A stretch of DNA of 64,000 nt from Escarpia spicata (Eukaryota > Annelida > Polychaeta > Sabellida > Siboglinidae), in contig OZ023214.1 in assembly GCA_963995525.1 (NCBI GenBank), positions 48,895,909 to 48,959,908 on the forward strand. The letters are read 5' to 3'. Shown here one piece after another: positions 27,484 to 36,691 of this stretch. The position numbers and the translations under genes were made by a program. Position 1 is the stretch's first letter. Each line of letters begins with the position of its first letter. The notes below the pieces were generated by a model, which saw nothing but the letters and a program-made list of their open reading frames with translations, did not search any database and was not told the DNA's origin.

Positions 27484-28360
27484 AAATACGACAACTGTAT
27501 AGCATAAAGTTTACCGGCCTAACAAACAGATATCCTTCCTTGATATGTCGGTAAGAGTCTACACACAATTTAGAGCAGTTGCCTGTGGCCCTCCCACAAA
27601 ACGTATATAAATACGACAACTGTATAGCATAAAGTTTACCGGCCTAACAAACAGATATCCTTCCTTGATATGTCGGTAAGAGTCTACACACAATTTAGAA
27701 CAGTTGCCTGTGGCCCTCCCACAAAACGTATATAAATACGACAACTGTATAGCATAAAGTTTACCAGCCTAATAAACAGATATATTTCCTTGATATGTCG
27801 GTAAGAGTCCACACACAATTTAGAATAGTTGCCTGTGGCCCTTCCACAAAAACGTGCATAAACACGACAACTGAATAGCATAAAGTTTACCGGCATAAAT
27901 AACCAATTCCTTGTCATGCCTGTAAGAGTCAACACACAATTTAGAATAGTTGCCTGTGGCCCTACCACAAAAACGTGCATAAACACGACAACTGTATAGC
28001 ATAAAGTTGGCCGGCTAACTAATTCCCTGCCATGTCATGCTTGTAAGAGTCAACACACCATTTAGAATAGTTTCCTGTGGCCCTCCCACAATCGTGTATA
28101 ACACGAAAACTGTATAGCATAAAGTTTACCGGCATAACTAACAAATTACATCCATGTCATGCCTGTAAAAGTCTACACCAATTTAGAAAGATTGCCTGTG
28201 GCCCCCCTCACAAAAACGTGTATAAACACGCCAACTGTATAGCATAAAATCTACCGGGCATAACTATAAATTCCCTCCGTGCCTGTAAGAGGCTACGCAA
28301 TTTAGAATAGTAGCATGTGGTCCTCCCACGAAACGTATATAAATACGACCACTGTTAAAC
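27484..28360 (-). repeat. Seven ~120-bp tandem repeats upstream of the gag-like ORF
   Basis: The word ACGAC(A)ACTG recurs at about 27488, 27613, 27738, 27863, 27984, 28101, 28227 and 28345, so units are 117-126 bp. Each unit contains ACTGTATAGCATAAAGT, CCTGTGGCCC and a TATA-like stretch (GTATATAAATACG in the best copies). Units nearest the gag ORF are almost identical, and distant ones are progressively more diverged. The array sits where the promoter or long-terminal region of the minus-strand element should be. A role as tandem promoter monomers is inference. Confidence 0.9.
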
Positions 28361-28606
28361 AACGTAAACCAACATGCGGCTAAACACAGTCAATAATATG
28401 ACTAAATCCACCAATACTGCTGCATTCAATGTTGACATAGTATCGCTCAAAAAAAAAAAAAAATGTCCCCGCGGTTATACCAGATCTATAAGTACCCATT
28501 ACATAAAAACTCAACTGAAAATGTGTATCCGAATGCCATTACAATGCCCCACGCCATCCTCGATGTTGGACATTAAAATATTTACTCGATGACGCGCCCC
28601 ATGAAA
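28361..28606. other. Spacer between the 120-bp repeats and the SGNH ORF
   Basis: This short non-coding stretch has a 14-A run near 28450. I see no ORF or RNA gene in it. Confidence 0.6.
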
Positions 28607-29209
28607 TTACCCAAATATTGCTCCCGCTGCGTGAATGATGGCACCCCGCATACTACGGTAAAACCTATAATTCCCGATGTCTGAGAAATGGACTCCGTCC
28701 CTGCGTAAAACAGGCCGAATACTGTTCCACAGGCGTTTATGCCGCCAGAAAGAAATTCCGTCAGTGTCGGAACAAAACGCATCAAGGTACCGATTGATCT
28801 GGACAACCCGCTCCGCTCCTACCGCGTAACTCGAGTTCCGCCATCTTTGCCGACGACAAATCTGACACACAACAACGCGGCGTACGCCCGTACCGAGCAA
28901 TCTCACAGCGAGACGTTGGATGTCAATCGCAACCATGATTGGGTTCGGGTAAGATCTCCCATCGAGATCATTACCACCCAAGTGGATCACAATGACATCC
29001 GCCCGACACGAAACTATCCGCGCCATCATAGCCGGCGCCAGGAACGTCTCCAGAGTCGCCCCACGATGACCTAGAAACTGGACATCGCACGGGCGGCCCT
29101 GAACTTCGAATCCGGCAAACAGATCTGCCGAATCGACGAACGTATGCAGCCATGACACATGACTATGACCGATACACAGAACAGAAATCGGGGAACACGC
29201 CGACGACAT
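28607..29209 (-). CDS. SGNH/GDSL-type hydrolase ORF, probably transposon-borne
   Basis: This is an uninterrupted 200-codon minus-strand ORF with the four SGNH blocks. The nucleophile serine lies in CIGHSH (S16), the block-III asparagine in HLGGNDL (N80), and the Asp-His pair in DGVHFSDIG (D171, H174); a glycine near residue 47-50 may be block II. This fold hydrolyses esters or lipids. The protein is short, has no signal peptide and has no evident introns, unlike typical animal lipases. It lies next to the DIRS/Ngaro-like remnant on the same strand. SGNH domains are known as passengers in some LINEs and YR retrotransposons, so I read it as an element gene rather than a host gene. All catalytic positions are intact although the neighbouring retroelement is broken. 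Substrate unknown. Confidence 0.75.
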   Translation of the reverse strand: MSSACSPISVLCIGHSHVSWLHTFVDSADLFAGFEVQGRPCDVQFLGHRGATLETFLAPAMMARIVSCRADVIVIHLGGNDLDGRSYPNPIMVAIDIQRLAVRLLGTGVRRVVVCQICRRQRWRNSSYAVGAERVVQINRYLDAFCSDTDGISFWRHKRLWNSIRPVLRRDGVHFSDIGNYRFYRSMRGAIIHAAGAIFG

Positions 29210-29654
29210 GATAGGGCCGACGACGAATTCAAACCACGAGAGGACAAAAATGGCGGAACCCGAATTGTGATAATTAAACGCAAATCAAATATAAAACGAA
29301 AATACTCATGTCCAGCTGAAAGACGTCAAATTCACCTGGATGCAGCGACGAATCATAGCTGAACCAACGGACGAGAAGAAACAGATGATCGTGCAAAAAC
29401 AAGAACCAATACAAACGTGTATCAAATTAGACAAACGTCTGCCCCTTTATGCTTTCGCAAATGGAGTGCGGGATCAGCTTAGGATTCCCCTGAGGGACCC
29501 GCTCCAGTGCGCGCTGATTGGTTGATTCGATTCTCCCCACGGGAGTAGTTAACATGTCCTTGCATAAATTAGCCTCCTCTAATGGGAGGCCTCCGTGTGC
29601 TGTTGTCTTGCACAAAGTCCAGTATGCAAATCGGCTGTGCCAGATGTGCATACC
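29210..29654. other. Non-coding sequence between the SGNH ORF and resumed satellite
   Basis: This stretch has moderate GC content. Candidate upstream region of the SGNH ORF lies immediately to the left. I see no second domain of the retroelement and no clear target-site duplication at the junction with the satellite near 29655. Confidence 0.5.
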
Positions 29655-30475
29655 ATCATTTATACATTTCACAGTTGGAGTTGACTGTTTGAGTCACAAC
29701 CTTGAAGCCCTCATCAGTTATTTGACAGTTGTGCATCCTGTAAAAAGACAAAACATTTGTTTTATATTTTTCACAGTTTGAGCTGACTGTTTGAGCCACA
29801 ACCTGGAATCCATCATCAGTTATTTGACAGTTGTACATCCTGTAAAAAGACACATTTGTTTTACACATTTCACAATAATTGGAGCTGACTGTTTGAGGCA
29901 TGACCTGGAATCCATCATCAATTATTTGAGAGTTGTACATCCTGTAAAAAGACAAAAATTGTTTTATACATTTCACAGTTAGAGCTGACTGTTTGAGTCA
30001 CTACCACGAAGCCCTCATCAGTTATTTGACAGTTGTACACCCTGTAGAAAGACACACATCTCAGTTATTTGCTTATTAGCCATATTGACAGGACATGGTA
30101 GAATCGTACTCCTGTTATTAGCCAATTCTATGTGCCTGATATAAAAGTTCACAAGCATGTATTCTACAGTGTGTGCATGTTAACATGTGCACAAGTAATC
30201 ACGTGTACAGATTTACATAACTGTGAACATGATAATGACACTCCACTTGTAACATTGCTGAAGACATTCAGTCATGTTGCAAAGTTGAATTTGTTCATTG
30301 GAATTCTTTTTGCACGATTGTACAGTTTTGTGCGTACGATTGGTGTTTCATACGCAGTCAATTGATTATTAAGTCGTTTATGTGGGACTATTGTTCAAGA
30401 TCGTCAACTTGCGATTCTAGTTCATGAATGTGTTTGTCTTTTTTTCTGCTTTGACGGAAAATGGTGACACAACTG
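29655..30475. repeat. Detached, diverged end of the satellite array
   Basis: Three to four sub-repeats are followed by one core (ATGTGCC at 30130-30136) and the end of the core at about 30475. The module order is the same as in the main array, but substitutions are more numerous: GCATGTATTC replaces GCATGCATGC, and ATTGGAATTC replaces ATTGAAATTC. The retroelement block at 25858-29654 therefore interrupts the array, and the isolated edge has escaped homogenisation. Confidence 0.93.
29656..29976 (-). pseudogene. Sub-repeats open as 34-residue repeats (LRR-like reading)
   Basis: At the old right edge of the satellite, three successive sub-repeats stay open on the minus strand for 106 codons. 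Each gives a unit of about 34 residues around SFYRMYNCQITDDGFQVVAQ. The NCQITDEGF..V.Q.V pattern recalls a cysteine-type leucine-rich repeat, although 34 residues is longer than usual and several leucine positions hold other residues. In the main array, 100- and 104-106-bp units break the frame. Either these are decayed coding repeats or the resemblance is accidental; I cannot tell which from sequence alone. Confidence 0.35.
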
Positions 30476-32365
30476 CCTTGTCATGTGATCATGTTGTAAC
30501 GGAATATTTAAGGGATTGTCTCAATTTTTGGCAGCAAGCTGTGCATGGAATAATGACATTAATTCCCCAAGAAAACATATAAAGACACTTCTGTCTGTTT
30601 ACAGGAGTTTGTATTTTTGTTGGCTGACTGAATTTCATGTTTTTTATGCATTGATATGACGTCATCTGTTCTTTTAGTGTTGTTGCTTATTGATATAAGG
30701 AGGCATACTCCTACCATCATGACTGATGCCGTCAAAGATATGCTGTTACCAATTCTTTTCGCAGCCCATGCAAGTCAAAGTTGCTGTCGCCTACACTTGC
30801 GACCCTTCCCAAATCTTTTTTTATTTTACCATACAACATGGTGTAGAACATAGTTACATGAGTAACAATAAATATAAATTGCATATCAAGGTAGACGATT
30901 GTAAACAGAAGACAAGCTTGTGTGCTTCGACTGATCAGCGAGGTGGTCATCTGCATATTTCACCAAGTAGTTGCCCAATGTTTGGTTTAAGTTTTATTTA
31001 ACTGGTGAGGAAGTCCAAGATGCTTGCACAAATATTAATTGAGTTGATTACAGAATTCTCTGCCTTGGTTAGAAATGAGAATTGAAGTAGAATTTTATTT
31101 GCATTTGATTTTGTAACGAAATTTGATATATGATCAGCTTCCTTGCTTGGAGTTGTCTCTGCCTCAGGCAGATTTGTTTCTGGGTTGTCCGCACAGTTCA
31201 CCTTCCGTTTTCCGAACTTGGCATCCAAGACTGGCTTCCAGTCCTCATATATGTTGTTGAAAGTTGGTGGGGTTGATTGGATTCCCTGCATGTTTGATAA
31301 ATTCTTAATTTTTTTGAAATATCTAAGGGATACTTTATGTTTTGTTGGAAATTGATGACAATAACAAATAATGTTGATTTAGATTACCCATGGATTGTTC
31401 TCCTAGTGTTACGTTAATTAGATCGTTTGAAAAGAAACATGTCACGGAGGTCATATTTTGTTAGTTGGCTATTGTTGGATGCATCAAGTGGTCTTTTTGC
31501 CTTTTAAGTTTTTGCTGTTAGGCACTGTTGTACTTCATTCTTTTGAACGATGGAGGTGGATTGGATAACGGTGAATATTGCTGACAGAATGCTGTGAACG
31601 TTCAGTCTCACAGTGGGTTGATCTTCAAAATTATCCTTCAACCATTTAGTTTTCTTTAATGAATTACTATTATTGTATGTCAGTTTTCCATGCTCCATAT
31701 ATATATATATATAAGTAATGCTTTTTTACTTAAACTAAATGATTTGTGGATGCTTACTATCAGTCTAAACATAATATGTGATAGTTTACTTGTGTTCAGT
31801 TAAATGTTTCCATATGTTGAATTTCATAAGAAGCTGATTTTTCATTATAATTTCTGAACTTTCTCGATCTAATCTAACTTCTCAACTTCCTATGCGACCA
31901 AGGTTCATTCAGAAAGTATAAAGTCAAATTCAAGAACATTTGGGGAGGAATTTTTCAAGAATATTTTTTGGAGTGCACCACCAGAAAGTTTTGCAATAAA
32001 AACTTTAAATGTGTTAGTTCAGCAATTAATTTACAAAACAGTTGCATGCGAGTTTGTGGTACATTTGTGTCCCACACCAATTCTGGCCACATTAGCACGA
32101 ATCTCTGTTTGATTATCAGAATCACTAATGATGCCGTTCACTCTCCATTGACTGTAGAAAGTTTGGTGTCCAGGTCCTGCTTTACCACTGCCAGCTCAAT
32201 GCACGTCAGTTTAGCCGACTCACAGAGCACTGCTTCTAGCAACAAAGCGGAAGTTCCGTTTTTTTTCTGTGTGACAGAGTTGTTTGACAGTGTCAAGTGT
32301 CAACGCAAGAGTTCCATAGCTGTCAACGCTGTAATTCTTTGAGTTGCTCCAGACTGTGACAGAGT
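30476..32365. other. Intergenic sequence, no gene recognised
   Basis: This is AT-rich sequence. A 97-codon minus-strand ORF at 30998-31291 (core words NIYEDWKPVLDAKFGKRK) contains a possible donor after GGAAG and could be an exon, but I do not recognise it. A 24-bp word, GTGACAGAGTTGTTTGACAs/CTGTC, occurs twice, near 32270 and 32357; the second copy borders the LTR-like sequence. Confidence 0.4.
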
Positions 32366-32783
32366 TGTTTGACACTGTCCATTTCTCTCGTTGTTGTACA
32401 AGTCATCGCAGTCTGACTAGGTGTCCTCCATACTTCGTTCAGGATTCTCCTTAGACAGGACTAACGAAGACTCACATTAAACATCTCAGAAGTCCAGATT
32501 TGACCTACAGCATAAGCTTTTATTGTACAACGTACAACAGCATCAGCATAACATTTAGCAACACGAAAGAGACCACCCTAACTGTACAGTTCTGACTTCT
32601 TTTATACGTTCTACCGACAATCATCTATGTCCCACGCAGGGGACCTTAATCAACAATCAACTCTGTCCGACAAGCAATTATCTGATGTGCAACATTAACT
32701 GGTCCCGGTGCCAATTGTCCGACAGCTATTAATTGGGACCACTACCCCCGGCGGAAGACTGCAAACAGTAGTCTTCCGGAACA
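32366..32783 (-). mobile_element. Putative solo LTR
   Basis: On the minus strand this 418-bp segment begins TGTTCCGG and ends CAAACA. It carries a TATA box GTATAAAAG (plus 32599-32607) followed about 80 bp later by the polyadenylation signal AATAAA (plus 32518-32523). The order of TG terminus, U3, TATA, poly(A) and CA terminus is that of an LTR. A GC-rich hairpin, with CGGAAGACT and AGTCTTCCG arms, sits at the 5' end. I found no matching target duplication (left flank AGAGT, right flank TTACC), no internal coding region and no second LTR. It could be old, or the ends may be misplaced. Confidence 0.4.
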
Positions 32784-33392
32784 TTACCAATACTTAATGC
32801 ATTCAAATGAAACATTAATCGTTAACTCTACTCATACTTTACATTATACATCACATTAAATAATATTGACTCCATAAATAATATTAATACCAGAAAAATA
32901 GCTATTCCTTTGTGTATAATTCATACTGATCTTAATATCTGAATTTAGTATCTTGACAGTAATAAATTTGTTAGTTTTCTTTTCAACTGGTTTAGGGATA
33001 TAAGCAATTGTACCTATTGAGGTAGTGCATACCAGAATACTAATTCTTAATAATTTGTTGTAGTACTTTGTAATAGTGGGGGTGTTTTTCCTTCAACAAA
33101 ACTCCACTGTTCATGATCTTGAAGGCAGAGCCACTTTCGCCTTGCTTTAGCTTGATAAGTGGCGAGATCGTTCTGCATGCAGTCAGGCACTTCACTTTTG
33201 TTGTGATATTTTGTCCGTTAATGGTCGCAATTCTGTCAGGTCTGCTTGCATTTCTTAAACAAGGCAGGGCGAGGTGGAGATTCACCGGGCTTCAATCATA
33301 GTTTAGAATAACAGCATATGTTAATGCCAAACATTCCTGTACATAACAAGATCTGCAATGCATACAGAATTACACAAAATTATAATAGCTAC
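32784..33392. other. AT-rich sequence with an unrecognised minus-strand ORF
   Basis: An 81-codon minus-strand ORF lies at 33040-33285. It might be a further exon of the THAP gene just upstream of it on that strand, but it does not contain the usual AVPTIF-like or coiled-coil sequence, so I make no call. Confidence 0.35.
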
Positions 33393-33595
33393 CCTGGGGT
33401 AGTAATGAAATGCTCTCCGCTCAAGACAGCTTGTTTTGAAGGCACCCATTGACTGCCGTTGATATTTTCCCGTTTCACAGCCCATAGCCACCGTTTTCTG
33501 CGCTCAACATCTCTTGGAAATACGTTGTATGATATTTTCTCTTCTTGCTTCAAATGGTGGTTAGTGCACCAGAAAGCATTGCAATGTTTATGCAT
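33393..33595 (-). pseudogene. THAP-type zinc-finger exon lacking one zinc ligand
   Basis: The minus-strand ORF starts at an ATG (33595) and encodes a THAP DNA-binding module: CNAFWC (C5-x4-C10), VFPRD, RRKRWLWAVKRENI and VPSKQAVLSGEHF, ending at a potential donor GTAGCT at 33392. Family members have Cys-x2-His near the end (VLCSEHF), whereas here the cysteine is serine (S59) and H62 remains. A single TGC to AGC change would explain it. The proline/tryptophan landmarks are otherwise good. THAP domains occur in transcription regulators and in P-element-type transposases. With no convincing second exon nearby, a decayed transposase or a dead gene copy is the likelier reading. Confidence 0.6.
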
Positions 33596-33644
33596 GATAA
33601 TATGCTCTGATTACCACTTTGTTTATCATTTAAAAGGTATCAGA

Positions 33645-33742
33645 ACAATATCCCCCCCGGACAACATCCACCAAACAATATCCCCCTGGACAAGATCCCC
33701 CTAGGGCAGTATCTCCCCTAGGACAATATCCCCTGGAATATG
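33645..33742. repeat. Small imperfect minisatellite (~16-bp units, C-rich)
   Basis: About six degenerate units of the form ACAATATCCCCCTGG occur in a row. The C-runs give G-runs on the minus strand. No wider copies were seen in the window. Confidence 0.7.
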
Positions 33743-34249
33743 GGGATATGTTCAAGCATGAATTTGATGGTAGATATGAAATATGAGGGCTATACATGAA
33801 TGATTTTGATGGTGATTCTAAGAATAATATGATGGGAAACTCAAACACACTAAGACTGCAAACAATGTTGGTACAAACTTTATTTAACTGCACAAACAAG
33901 TAGATCCATTGTATAAGCAAATTAATCATATCCGTGTGAAGGAACCAGCTATATAGGCAGCTGGTTCTGGAACAACCCCACTATAAACTAAACAAAGACT
34001 ACACTACTGAAAACAATAAGAAAATCAGGGTAGTGGGTGAACAGATCGGCATGTATTTTATTACATAATGCTCCAAAACATGTGGTTTAATGCAAACATA
34101 TTATGTATAAAGCCACACATGAAAATACATCTCCCGATCTTGTTTCAAAGTGCTCACCGGCAATGGCCGCAGTGCAGTGCCTGTTGATTGGCTGACCAAA
34201 TATACAGAACTTAAACTACCAAATAAAATAAAATACTAACAACAGTATC
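33743..34249. other. Intergenic, nothing recognised
   Basis: This is AT-rich sequence with no ORF of note and no structural RNA that I can identify. Confidence 0.4.
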
Positions 34250-34470
34250 AATAACACTGGAGTCCTGTTTTTGTACCCTTATAAAATGGCAAGAATCACA
34301 CCTATTGTACAAGATATTGTATTGCCATATCCTGTGGTTCTCTAATGTTTGTTTTATACCTTCACTACCATGAACACTCTTGGTATCTACACCCAGTGGA
34401 ATTTTATATTGGGAGAAATTTCTCGCACCGAACAAAGTTGACTAGTTCAGCTCGTTTTATCTTCAAACAT
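34250..34470 (-). repeat. Exon-like repeat family, copy a (IPLGVDTK type)
   Basis: The minus-strand reading contains FSQYKIPLGVDTK and CDSCHFIRVQKQ. It is related to 34590-34800: both share the plus-strand word TGGTATCTACACCCAGTGGA and GGCAAGAATCACA. The upstream part (plus CCGAACAAAGTTGACTAGTT) also resembles the copies at 36.1 and 38.9 kb. I do not recognise a protein family. Confidence 0.5.
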
Positions 34471-34589
34471 GTTAATTTTCCACATAAAACACATTTATTT
34501 GGTGCACAATTATGTGTCCAATAACGATTCTTGTCTTGATAGGATTAAACTTGTGCGTATGTTTATTTCAGTTCCCGGTTTCGTGCCCT

Positions 34590-34800
34590 GATCATTTGGC
34601 AAGAATCACATCTGTCGTACCGTGCCTTGAGGTTCTCTTATATTGATCTCTTCACCATCATCAAGCCGTTTGGTATCTACACCCAGTGGAATTTCACCAA
34701 GCCTTTCAAAATCCAATAAGTTGGAAACAAATGTGTCATAGTCATAAACACTGTAAACACATGACTTAGTGGAGTTCACTGGACATCTGCTAGATTGTTC
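34590..34800 (-). repeat. Exon-like repeat family, copy b (IPLGVDTK type)
   Basis: The minus-strand reading contains RLGEIPLGVDTKRLDDGEE. It is a diverged paralogue of 34250-34470, arranged in the same direction about 330 bp away, which suggests a tandem duplication of one exon-sized unit. Confidence 0.5.
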
Positions 34801-34959
34801 TTCTTTGTTCACTAAGAATCAGTATTTATATAAAGTAAACAAGCCTGGGATTATGTGAATTGGTGGAATTAACGCACTGAGATATAAAATTTCAGGGAAA
34901 ATATAGTTATGATGGCAAATTTGAAATGGGTCACATTCTACACAAATGTTACTTTTCAT

Positions 34960-35301
34960 TTATGCATTGGCATTGGGAGAGGCATCAAGCACCAAATGAA
35001 GTCGACCAAATCTAAATTTGGTGTTCAGACTTGCTGTGCTTAGTTCATCGTACAAAATTGTGGAATTGCAATCATTGAGTTCATAAAACGCTGTAGAATT
35101 GCCATCATTGAGTTCATAAAATGCTGTAGAATTGCCATCATTGAGTTCATAAAACGCTGTAGAATTGCCATCATTGAGTTCATCATAAAACACAGTAGAA
35201 TTGTAATCATTGAGTTCATCATAAAATGCTGTAGAATTGTCATCGTTAAGTTCGTTGTTCAGTGCCTTAGAATTACAGTCTTTCTTTCTGGAATCAGCCA
35301 A
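34960..35301 (-). pseudogene. 113-codon ORF of 11/12-residue repeats (ELNDGNSTAFYD)
   Basis: On the minus strand six or seven units of ELND-G-NST-AFY(D) follow one another. Units are 33 or 36 bp, so length changes are whole codons and the frame stays open throughout, which is a coding-like signature. Each unit has an NST sequon. The C-terminal part, SLNTKFRFGRL, matches by position the copies at 36.1 and 38.9 kb. No domain family is recognised; it may be an exon of an unidentified gene, or a decayed multi-copy exon. Confidence 0.45.
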
Positions 35302-36104
35302 TGCCTCTAATATTCTGTAGTTGCTTGTAAAAAATATGGAATATGTGTATATTTATTGGTGTCAGATTACATAGGAACAAAAATATAATAATTTTACAGA
35401 TGTATCGATTTTGTGGATTCCGAAAATATAGTATCCGAATACAGGCAGAACAATTATGAAAAAATCGTTTTGGTCCATGAGGCTGTCTTGTAACTCCTCC
35501 ATCTCATGCTGCCTCTCACTGCATTACGTCATAGCCTCCATCCCAGTTGGTTTCTTTCTTTTTCACCAACATGTTTTAGGGCGATACACTCTTTCCTCCG
35601 GGCATCCACATTAATGCTGTCAGGCAGTGGCAGGTTTCATTCATCCTCAGCGATGCCCAATCAATGTTGATCTTCTTCTTTTTACCACATTGCTGATCTT
35701 CTCTTCAGCTGTTGTTTGGATGTCTTTCTTTAAGATCGCCACTGGCCATCTAATCTTCAATATTCTTCTTAAACCCTTATACAATATGAAGTGGAATGTA
35801 TTTAAACTGTCTTTATTATAATAAATTTTAACACTCAATTAAAGTATCAAATACAAAGTCTAATCTACAGAAATACCACAGTCTGTAATAGTGAGAAGAG
35901 TAATCACCATATCCTGAGCGTTTGCCATGACACTGTCAGGTGGGTTAGGTAGTAATTGATGATGTCCATGGTGTTCTCTCTAAACCATCATATTAGTGTA
36001 AGAATGTAACTCGTTGTTTCTAGCCTATGTACTTGTTACACAAGTAATACAAATGCATTTTGCTTCAACTGAAATTGATAAATAATTACAGTTTTAATAT
36101 ATAC
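35302..36104. other. Intergenic, no gene recognised
   Basis: AT-rich; a 64-codon ORF at 35627-35821 overlaps an opposite-strand ORF of the same size, with no family match, so neither is called. Confidence 0.4.
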
Positions 36105-36262
36105 GAATTATGGCATCGGAGAAACATCAAGCAAAACTCTCCACACCGAATTAAGTCAACTAAATCAGTTCTTTTGGTGTTCAGACACTAGCTCCTTGTA
36201 CAGGGTTGTTCCATTGCCATCGTTGAGATCGTCGTACAATGCCATAAAATTACTGCCACTAA
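36105..36262 (-). repeat. Exon-like repeat family, copy with one ELNDGN unit
   Basis: The minus-strand reading gives LYDDLNDGNGTTLYKEL. After a one-base frame change it continues LNTKRTDLVDLIRCGEF. This is homologous to 34960-35301 and 38925-39150, with the repeat region contracted. The frameshift suggests decay. Confidence 0.5.
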
Positions 36263-36691
36263 CGAATTCAGTTAAGAACAAAATGGTGGACAACAAGGAA
36301 ACTCTACTCAGCTGCCAAACAGCATTGCAATCATCTTCTGCAGAAAGACGTCAACTGCTTCACAATGACGTTAAATTGTCAGCAGATAATGTGAACTCAA
36401 AACTTTGTGAAACGAACACACGTATGAATAATTGGCAAGGAAACAAAACTTCCATGACTACTCCATTTGCTTGCACATGTCTGGGTAACTATCAGCTGTT
36501 GAATTTCAGCCACCTGCGCTACTACTGCACAGTGATTAGTTTCTTGTGGTGAAGGCAAATGAACATAATCAGAATAATTAGGATAATACATCTCAGTCAT
36601 CAATTGTCTGTGTTGTTACCAGCACAAAAGTACATATGCAACCCAGTGTCATAGTTGCTTATTCTCATATCTGCAACATTGTCATACCCTT

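Noticed and set aside
26680..27507. 275-codon plus-strand ORF opposite the gag-like ORF
   Set aside because: It is a shadow of GC-rich coding sequence on the minus strand, and its reading shows no family resemblance.
29518..29660. Pol III gene suggested by ATGCAAAT near 29623
   Set aside because: No A/B boxes, no folded RNA shape and no T-run terminator in a suitable place.
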